This document shows positions 1 to 4,541 of a stretch of 11,226 bases of DNA, piece by piece. The first letter of the stretch is position 1, and every line of letters starts with the position of its first letter. This DNA comes from Minisyncoccota bacterium (GTDB taxonomy: Bacteria; Patescibacteriota; Minisyncoccia; Minisyncoccales; Minisyncoccaceae): the NCBI GenBank assembly GCA_028690275.1, contig JAQVBN010000009.1, positions 1 through 11,226 on the forward strand, in the 5' to 3' direction. The notes below the pieces were generated by a model that searched no databases, was not told the DNA's origin, and saw only the letters and a list, made by a program, of their open reading frames with translations. The position numbers and the translations under genes were made by a program.

Positions 1-173
1 CTGTATCCTTCGAAAGCTTTACTTAGATTAGAGAGTTCTGCTACTATCTTACTGTTCTTTGCATCGTTAATATAGTTAGTTACTGAGATAACTATGACTC
101 CAGAGAGGATACCTATGATGACGATGACTACTAGGAGCTCGATTAAGGTGAAAGACCTAATTGTTCTTTTCAT
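1..173 (-). CDS. Type IV pilin / pseudopilin, N-terminal part (cut by window edge)
   Basis: The first 57 codons of a prepilin-like protein are visible; the rest lies beyond base 1. Reading from the ATG at 173-171, a short basic leader (MKRTIR) is followed by S-F-T-L-I-E-L-L and a continuous hydrophobic helix to about residue 33, then a polar helix with N and K. This is the class III signal and N-terminal helix of type IV pilins, processed by prepilin peptidase PilD before F8 and held in the inner membrane before assembly. The conserved Glu at mature position +5 (E12) is present. The residue before the cleavage site is Ser instead of the usual Gly. Five of its six Leu codons are CTC or CTA, unlike the TTA/CTT-rich neighbours. 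It is divergent from tsaD and has its own promoter. Whether it is a major pilin, minor pilin or pseudopilin cannot be told from this part. Confidence 0.88.
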   Translation of the reverse strand, partial: MKRTIRSFTLIELLVVIVIIGILSGVIVISVTNYINDAKNSKIVAELSNLSKAFEGY

Positions 174-206
174 ACTATTTATGTATTTGATTTATCTTTG
201 ATGTAT

Positions 207-234
207 ATTATATCAAATGAGAAATATATTGCAA
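207..234 (-). promoter_or_regulatory. Promoter of the type IV pilin gene
   Basis: On the minus strand TTGCAA (234-229) is followed after 16 bases by TATAAT (212-207), a perfect -10. The bases TGA just before it make an extended -10 (TGnTATAAT). The predicted start near base 200 would give a leader of about 27 nt before the pilin ATG. No Shine-Dalgarno is visible in that leader. Seen directly in sequence; activity is inferred. Confidence 0.6.
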
Positions 235-266
235 CCTTGATTGAAAAAAAACCCTTTTTGCAATAT
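226..266. repeat. Perfect 9-bp inverted repeat spanning divergent promoters
   Basis: ATATTGCAA (226-234) and its exact reverse complement TTGCAATAT (258-266) are separated by 23 bases. The left arm contains the pilin -35 hexamer, and the right arm overlaps the first bases of the tsaD -10 hexamer. It could be a two-half-site operator controlling both directions, or a chance palindrome in AT-rich DNA. Confidence 0.5.
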
Positions 267-269
267 GAT
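241..269 (+). promoter_or_regulatory. Promoter of the tsaD operon, predicted leaderless start
   Basis: TTGAAA (241-246) matches the -35 consensus at five of six bases. A 17-base spacer follows, then TATGAT (264-269), a five-of-six -10. The expected transcription start, about seven bases further on, falls at 276-277, where the tsaD ATG begins. The transcript would then have essentially no 5' leader. Confidence 0.55.
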
Positions 270-276
270 TATCTAT

Positions 277-1374
277 ATGAAGATATTAGCCATTGAAACC
301 AGTTGCGACGATACAGGAGTTGCCGTTCTAGAAAAGAAAAAAAAGATAAAAGTATTGTCTGATTTTTTGTCTTGTCAAAATGATATTCATTCAGAATATG
401 GAGGCGTAAATCCAAGCATCGCAAAACGAGAACATGCAAAAAATATCTTCCCTGTTTTTTTCTCTTCTTTAAAGAAAGCTAAACTTTTGAAAAAAGGAAA
501 GACAGAAATAAACCCAGAAATAGACAACATCCTAGAAAGATATCCTGAATTATTAGAAGAATTAAAAACATTTTTTTTTCAATACAAAAAACCTGATATT
601 GATCAAATAGCAGTAACAGCTGGGCCAGGATTAGAACCATGTCTTTGGGTAGGAATTAACTTCGCTAAAGCGCTTTCATTAGCTTGGAATGTTCCTTTAC
701 TAGAAGTAAACCATATTGAAGCTCATATTTTAGTAAACTTCATTAAAGAAAATAGAAAAGAAGTTTTTCCGGCTCTTTCTTTTGTTATTTCAGGCGGTAA
801 TACAAAACTATTTTTAATGCAAAAATTAGGAATATATAAAGAAATTGGCTCAACAAGAGACGATGCTATCGGAGAGTGTTTTGATAAAACAGCCAGGATG
901 TTAAAACTCCCCTATCCAGGAGGAATAGAAATATCAAAAAGAGCAAAAAAAGTTAAAAAAAGTCGTTTTAAACTTCCTAGACCAATGATTCGTTCTCATG
1001 ATTACGACTTTAGTTTTTCTGGATTAAAAACCGCTGTTTTATATGAAATAAAAGACAGAAAAATAGACGAAAAAGAAATTAACGAATTATGTTTTGAAAT
1101 CGAAGAAGCAGTTAAAGACGTAATCGTCTCAAAAATAGAAAAAGCTATTCTAGAATTTAATCCAAAATCACTTTTTATTGGTGGTGGTGTTTCTGCAAAT
1201 AAAAAAATACAACAAGAACTAAAGAAACTTACCAAAAAACACAAGCTCCAATTTTTCGCTCCTAAATATACTACTGATAATGCTGTTATGATTGGGGTAA
1301 CTGCCCTTCTATCGCCCAAAAAAGAAAACTATGATAAGATTAAAGCCAATAGTAATTTAAATTTAAATGACTGA
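277..1374 (+). CDS. tsaD: tRNA N6-adenosine threonylcarbamoyltransferase TsaD (Kae1/Gcp family)
   Basis: TsaD transfers the threonylcarbamoyl group from TC-AMP to A37 of tRNAs that read ANN codons, forming t6A, normally with TsaB and TsaE in the cytoplasm. The family N-terminus MKILAIETSCDDT fixes the ATG at 277; an in-frame TTG at 241 would add 12 residues unlike the family. Metal ligands appear as H146 and H150 in NHIEAH and D334 in YTTDNA. The ASKHA signatures are TAGPGL (114-119), ISGGNT (171-176, N where most have H) and GGGVSANKK (302-310). At 365 residues it is about 25-35 longer than usual; the extra is a charged segment at roughly 70-105, between the N-terminal fold and the PGL motif. 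Its last 8 bases overlap the next gene. No Shine-Dalgarno is present, consistent with a leaderless message. Identification is secure. Confidence 0.96.
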   Translation: MKILAIETSCDDTGVAVLEKKKKIKVLSDFLSCQNDIHSEYGGVNPSIAKREHAKNIFPVFFSSLKKAKLLKKGKTEINPEIDNILERYPELLEELKTFFFQYKKPDIDQIAVTAGPGLEPCLWVGINFAKALSLAWNVPLLEVNHIEAHILVNFIKENRKEVFPALSFVISGGNTKLFLMQKLGIYKEIGSTRDDAIGECFDKTARMLKLPYPGGIEISKRAKKVKKSRFKLPRPMIRSHDYDFSFSGLKTAVLYEIKDRKIDEKEINELCFEIEEAVKDVIVSKIEKAILEFNPKSLFIGGGVSANKKIQQELKKLTKKHKLQFFAPKYTTDNAVMIGVTALLSPKKENYDKIKANSNLNLND

Positions 1375-2110
1375 TTTATTACTTCATACATTAATCTATA
1401 CTTCTTTTGCCGTTTTGCCTGGAATTATTTGGTTGCTTTATTTTTTAAACAAAGATAGAAATCCAGAACCAAAAAGATTAATTTTAAAAGTTTTTTTAAT
1501 AGGAATGATCGTAACTATTCCTGTTTTTTTTATTGAATTTGGACTTTTATCGTTTATTCAAAATTTAAATCTAGAAAATGATACTTTTAATTTTATTCAA
1601 TATTTCGTTGTTGTGGCAATAACCGAAGAAGTTTTTAAATATTTAGCTTTTAGATTTACGGCTCAAAACACACAATATTTAGATGAACCGATAGATATTG
1701 CTATGTATATGATTGTTGCCGCTCTTGGTTTTGCTACCGCAGAAAACATTGTTCTCTTCTCTCAAAAAACTTTTGAATTTTTAATAGAGCCTGCTTCTTT
1801 AGCATTGATAAGATTTATTGGAGCTAATCTTCTTCATGTTTTATGTTCTGGTATTTTTGGTTTTTATATCGCCATCTCTTTTTATCAAACTAAAAAAAGA
1901 CATCTTTATTTTTGGTCAGGATTATCAATCGCAGTTATTATTCACGGACTCTTTGATTTTTTCTTGAAATACTCTATAATAGAAAAAGGAGGAGAGAATG
2001 AATGGACACCCGTCTTTGCTATCGTCATTGCTCTTTTGGTTGTTTCCTGTGTCCTTCTAAATCAAGGTATAAAGAAATTAAAAAGAATTAAAAGTGTTTG
2101 TAAAATATGA
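1367..2110 (+). CDS. PrsW-family intramembrane protease
   Basis: A 247-residue multi-pass membrane protein with seven or eight hydrophobic segments. It carries the family landmarks in order: a cytoplasmic loop with FLNKDRNPEPKR (26-37), the EExxK motif E87-E88..K91, the G-F-A-x-x-E-N motif with E126 and N127, H157 in LLHVLCSG, and H193/D197 in IHGLFDFF. These conserved Glu and His residues form the putative metal site of PrsW-type glutamic/metallo proteases, related to the CPBP/Abi group. In Bacillus subtilis PrsW makes the first cut in an anti-sigma factor; the substrate here is unknown and no anti-sigma factor lies nearby. The start overlaps tsaD by 8 bases and the stop overlaps hsp20 in an ATGA, so the three genes are probably translationally coupled. 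The symbol prsW is withheld because orthology cannot be shown. Confidence 0.85.
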   Translation: MTDLLLHTLIYTSFAVLPGIIWLLYFLNKDRNPEPKRLILKVFLIGMIVTIPVFFIEFGLLSFIQNLNLENDTFNFIQYFVVVAITEEVFKYLAFRFTAQNTQYLDEPIDIAMYMIVAALGFATAENIVLFSQKTFEFLIEPASLALIRFIGANLLHVLCSGIFGFYIAISFYQTKKRHLYFWSGLSIAVIIHGLFDFFLKYSIIEKGGENEWTPVFAIVIALLVVSCVLLNQGIKKLKRIKSVCKI

Positions 2111-2478
2111 AAAAAGAAGAAAACCAACAAATTAAATTCGAAGAAAATAATGAGGCCGGAGAGTTAGTAGTTGATGTTTATGAAACAGAAAAGGAGGTTG
2201 TTGTGGAATCGGCTATTGCTGGCGTAACTGCTGAAGAATTAGATATTTCTTTAGAACAAGACATTTTAATTATAAAAGGAAAAAGAAAAGATCCTGCCGA
2301 AGCTGATAAGGAAAAGAATTATTTTGTCAGAGAATGTTTTTTTGGACCTTTTGAAAAAGAAATAATTCTTCCTAAAGAAGTAGACACAACTCAAATTAAA
2401 GCCAAAATGAAAAATGGACTTTTGATTATTAGACTTCCAAAAGAAAACGGAGATTCTCAAAGGATACAAATAAAATAA
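2107..2478 (+). CDS. Small heat shock protein, Hsp20/alpha-crystallin family
   Basis: A 123-residue ATP-independent holdase that would bind unfolding proteins in the cytoplasm and pass them to other chaperones. A short charged N-terminal arm (1-17) is followed by the alpha-crystallin domain (about 18-112), with ELVVDVYETE and the typical strand pattern VVVESAIAGV, LDISLEQDILIIKGKR and FGPFEKEIILP. The family signature N-G-L-L-I-I-R-L-P lies at 103-111. The C-terminus has the I-x-I anchor (I120, I122) that docks neighbouring subunits. The short N-terminal arm suggests a small oligomer. The start codon overlaps the protease stop (ATGA), and the terminator stem begins at the last bases of its stop codon. 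Grouping with a membrane protease suggests a stress or quality-control operon; that grouping is inference. Confidence 0.93.
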   Translation: MKKEENQQIKFEENNEAGELVVDVYETEKEVVVESAIAGVTAEELDISLEQDILIIKGKRKDPAEADKEKNYFVRECFFGPFEKEIILPKEVDTTQIKAKMKNGLLIIRLPKENGDSQRIQIK

Positions 2479-2500
2479 AACGGCATTAAGCCGTTTTTTT
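2477..2500 (+). terminator. Rho-independent terminator of the tsaD-prsW-hsp20 operon
   Basis: An 8-bp stem AAAACGGC/GCCGTTTT (2477-2484 with 2490-2497) closes a 5-base loop ATTAA, and a run of seven T spans 2494-2500. The stem starts inside the hsp20 stop codon. Read on the minus strand, the same hairpin is followed by a T-rich tract, so it probably also terminates the convergent tRNA-Leu(UAG) transcript. Confidence 0.9.
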
Positions 2501-2503
2501 CTG

Positions 2504-2585
2504 TGCCGAGAGAGGGAGTCGAACCCTCACACCCGAAGGCATATGCTCCTAAGGCATACGTGTCTGCCAATTCCACCATCTCGGC
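2504..2585 (-). tRNA. tRNA-Leu(UAG)
   Basis: The 7-bp acceptor stem GCCGAGA/TCTCGGC is perfect, with discriminator A. The D arm has the Leu-type GTGGAATTGGCAGAC. Anticodon stem TATGC/GCATA holds loop CTTAGGA, giving anticodon UAG, which reads CUN codons. A long variable arm marks a class II tRNA. The T arm is GAGGG-TTCGACT-CCCTC. CCA is not encoded (the bases after the discriminator are CAG). It lies between a hairpin (2595-2616) and a bidirectional terminator. Confidence 0.95.
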
Positions 2586-2594
2586 TTACATATT

Positions 2595-2616
2595 AAAGAC
2601 CCTATTAAGGGTCTTT
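2595..2616 (-). terminator. Hairpin downstream of the pilin cluster, possible terminator
   Basis: AAAGACCCT (2595-2603) pairs perfectly with AGGGTCTTT (2608-2616) around a 4-base loop. Flanking A/T bases extend the stem with one bulge. On the minus strand it follows the last VirB2-like gene by about 28 bases and precedes tRNA-Leu, but the T-tract after it is short (TTTAATAT). It may be a weak terminator or a processing hairpin in front of the tRNA. Confidence 0.45.
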
Positions 2617-2632
2617 TAATATGAATAAATTA

Positions 2633-2661
2633 TATATAACACATTATCTCATCACTGACAA
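2633..2661 (-). promoter_or_regulatory. Possible promoter for tRNA-Leu(UAG)
   Basis: On the minus strand TTGTCA (2661-2656) is followed after 17 bases by TATATA (2638-2633), preceded by TGT as in an extended -10; an alternative TATAAT lies at 2634-2629. The -35 would overlap the 3' end of the pilin-like gene. The tRNA begins about 48 bases downstream, beyond the hairpin at 2595-2616. Weak evidence in AT-rich DNA. Confidence 0.3.
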
Positions 2662-3069
2662 GACAACGCTTGGAACTGCTTTTGCTAAAAGTGCAATTAC
2701 TATACCAATAGCAGCATATAAAATCTTGTTGTTTGCGTTCTTCAATTTATCAGCGTCTCCTCCTGACATCAAATAACCAGCAGCACCTAAAACAATCATA
2801 ATAACTGCTGCTGCCATAATGGCAAGGAATCCCCAATCAACTACGTTATAAACTGTATTTAAAACACAGCAAGTTCCGCAATCTCCATAAGCAGAATTCA
2901 TAGGATCGGTTACATAATTACAAGTTGAAGAACAATATAATCCTTCATTTTGAAAAGTAGACAATCTGTCTGAATTTGTAATACGACAGCTTCCTTCTGC
3001 TAAAATAAATCCATTAGGAATTATTATTGCTGCTACTGCTAATATTGCGAATATTTTTTTGAAATTCAT
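2644..3069 (-). CDS. VirB2/TrbC-like pilin with six-cysteine ectodomain (third of tandem set)
   Basis: A 141-residue exported membrane protein. Residues 1-24 form a Sec signal peptide (KK, long hydrophobic run, ILA before E25). The segment 25-72 contains six Cys (28, 46, 50, 64, 67, 68), including C-G-T-C-C. Two hydrophobic helices follow (about 78-101 and 116-136), joined by a short polar turn GGDADKLKNANN. This signal peptide plus two-helix hairpin with a charged turn is the architecture of VirB2/TrbC conjugative pilins, which are common as pilin-like proteins in CPR genomes. The second helix (Y-A-A-I-G-I-V-I-A-L-L-A-K) matches the same region in the two upstream genes, so the three are paralogues. 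A 35-base gap separates it from the preceding gene, with no promoter recognised. No secretion ATPase or channel gene is in the window. Function in a pilus or membrane channel is inference. Confidence 0.75.
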   Translation of the reverse strand: MNFKKIFAILAVAAIIIPNGFILAEGSCRITNSDRLSTFQNEGLYCSSTCNYVTDPMNSAYGDCGTCCVLNTVYNVVDWGFLAIMAAAVIMIVLGAAGYLMSGGDADKLKNANNKILYAAIGIVIALLAKAVPSVVLSVMR

Positions 3070-3104
3070 ATTTTTTATATTTACTTATTATTAACCGACC
3101 TTTT

Positions 3105-3407
3105 TTATTTAGCGACTAAACTATTTACAATGTTTGCTAAAGCGTTAGCCATTAAAATTATAACAAGTCCGATCATCGCCCACTTAATTATATCTCTTGC
3201 ATTTTTAACATTATCAGCATTATCCTGAGAAGCAACCATCATTACTCCTGCAATAACTATTGCAAGTACTGCAAGAGCTCCCCCAACAGTTGAAATCCAA
3301 GTTACAATATTACTTATCGTGTTAGTTACTGCATCTGCCAAAACTATTGTTGATGGTAAAACTGTTGCTACTGCTAATAAACTTAATCCTTTAATTTTAT
3401 TATTCAT
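3105..3407 (-). CDS. VirB2/TrbC-like pilin, short form (second of tandem set)
   Basis: A 100-residue protein with a signal peptide (1-24, ending VLA before D25), a short linker, a first hydrophobic helix (about 36-59), a polar turn SQDNADNVKNARD and a second helix (about 75-95) of the form W-A-M-I-G-L-V-I-I-L-M-A-N. It is the minimal form of the family: mature length about 76 residues and no cysteines. That is close to classical VirB2 pilin subunits, so of the three it is the best candidate for the repeating filament subunit; this ranking is inference. It starts 7 bases after the stop of the preceding gene and is presumably co-transcribed. No Shine-Dalgarno is seen upstream. Confidence 0.75.
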   Translation of the reverse strand: MNNKIKGLSLLAVATVLPSTIVLADAVTNTISNIVTWISTVGGALAVLAIVIAGVMMVASQDNADNVKNARDIIKWAMIGLVIILMANALANIVNSLVAK

Positions 3408-3414
3408 ATTTTTA

Positions 3415-4023
3415 TTAACCTATAAACCCTTTTAATATTTCGACTAAAGATTTTGCTAATAATATTACCATAATTCCAATACCCGTATAAATCATTAATT
3501 TTCTTGCTTTTTCTACTTGCGAAGCGTTTCCATACGCGGTCGCAAACATTACTCCTCCAATTATAAACATAAGAGGAGCTAACACTAATCCAATAGTTAA
3601 TAACCAATTCGCAATCGCATCTACAACTTCTGAAAACGTACTCCACTGAACTGGATTTTGCAAAGTTCCACCACTACTAACAACGGTTGACGAAGATGAA
3701 GTTGTTGTTGATGTTGAAGATGTTTCTGTTGAAGAAGCTGTTATATCTATTGAAGAATCGCTTTGTCCACTAATTACAGAAACTAATTCTGTGCTAGTTG
3801 AAGGCGTAGAAGAATCTTCGCCACAACCACTATTACTACAATAAAAAGTTTGTATTCCAACCCCTTCTAATTCTGGATAACATTTTTGTGTTCCTGGAGC
3901 ACATTCACAAGAGCCAGCATAAGAAGTTTTATATTCTTTATTTGTCTCACAATAGGCAAAAACATTAACTCCTGTTAAAAAAAAGACACTGACTAAAAAT
4001 ATTATTATCTTGTTTTTATTCAT
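3415..4023 (-). CDS. VirB2/TrbC-like pilin with Cys-rich head and Ser/Thr-rich linker (first of tandem set)
   Basis: A 202-residue protein. Signal peptide 1-23 (VFA before Y24) is followed by a Cys-containing region (C25, 39, 41, 48, 62, 67) and then a low-complexity Ser/Thr linker, roughly 71-118. The VirB2-like hairpin comes last: NPVQWSTF, helix about 137-163, turn AYGNASQVEKARK, helix about 176-196 (Y-T-G-I-G-I-M-V-I-L-L-A-K). The Ser/Thr stretch looks like an exposed spacer that could be glycosylated. The start codon overlaps the methyltransferase stop in an ATGA, indicating translational coupling. With the next two genes it forms a graded set: head plus linker, bare hairpin, head only. 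The head could be a tip or adhesin-like variant of the same pilin fold, but nothing here shows its ligand. Confidence 0.75.
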   Translation of the reverse strand: MNKNKIIIFLVSVFFLTGVNVFAYCETNKEYKTSYAGSCECAPGTQKCYPELEGVGIQTFYCSNSGCGEDSSTPSTSTELVSVISGQSDSSIDITASSTETSSTSTTTSSSSTVVSSGGTLQNPVQWSTFSEVVDAIANWLLTIGLVLAPLMFIIGGVMFATAYGNASQVEKARKLMIYTGIGIMVILLAKSLVEILKGFIG

Positions 4024-4541
4024 TTTCTAAAAATTAACGCAAAATGATAATTATTTAAATCCAATTCTTCTTCTAATTCTAAATTGAATTCATTCGCTAT
4101 TTCTTTTATCTCTTCTTTTGAAATTGCTTTTATCTGTGGTCCGATATTATCAACTTTTTTCCAATCAACGATAAGTAAATATCCTTCTGGTTTTAAAATT
4201 CTTTTAATTTCTTCGAAAACTTTCTTTTTATCGTTTAATAGAAATAAAATGTTTGATAAAATAATAAAATCAACTCTATTATCTGCTATTTTAACACCTT
4301 TTTCAACATCTGCCAAGAGAAGTTCAACGTTACCTATTTTTTCACCGTCTAACTTGCTCCTAAGGGCTGAGAGAGCCTCTTCTTTTATATCCAAGGCATA
4401 GACTTTCCCATTTTCTAGCTTCTTGGCAAGTGGTATTGTCCATCCTCCCGAGCCAGAACCAATATCGAGAGCTGTCATTTGAGGTTTTAAAAAAGATAAA
4501 TTTTCTATAATTTGTTTTGGATTTAAAAAATCTAAAATCAT
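4020..4541 (-). CDS. Class I SAM-dependent methyltransferase
   Basis: A 173-residue Rossmann-fold methyltransferase of the Methyltransf_11/UbiE-like type. The SAM-binding motif I is [10 protein letters not shown] (25-34); the acidic end of strand 2 is D51 in [10 protein letters not shown]78 lies in LLADVE. The motif IV region is [13 protein letters not shown] (90-102) and the post motif is [14 protein letters not shown] (114-127). The small size leaves no substrate-recognition domain, so the acceptor (small molecule, lipid, protein or RNA) cannot be named. It overlaps gyrA upstream and the first pilin-like gene downstream, both by ATGA. That places it in one translationally coupled chain, but this is not proof of related function. 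Confidence 0.9.
   Translation of the reverse strand: MILDFLNPKQIIENLSFLKPQMTALDIGSGSGGWTIPLAKKLENGKVYALDIKEEALSALRSKLDGEKIGNVELLLADVEKGVKIADNRVDFIILSNILFLLNDKKKVFEEIKRILKPEGYLLIVDWKKVDNIGPQIKAISKEEIKEIANEFNLELEEELDLNNYHFALIFRK

Noticed and set aside
241..276. TTG start at 241 for tsaD
   Set aside because: The 12 extra residues are unlike the family, the conserved N-terminus begins at the ATG at 277, and the TTG coincides with the predicted -35.
1002..1319. Minus-strand 105-residue frame opposite tsaD
   Set aside because: It is a shadow of tsaD, covering the conserved GGG and DNA motifs on the other strand, with no independent start signal.
3404..3646. Minus-strand 80-residue frame within the first pilin-like gene
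   Set aside because: It is a shifted frame of the 202-residue pilin-like gene, without signal peptide or domain pattern.
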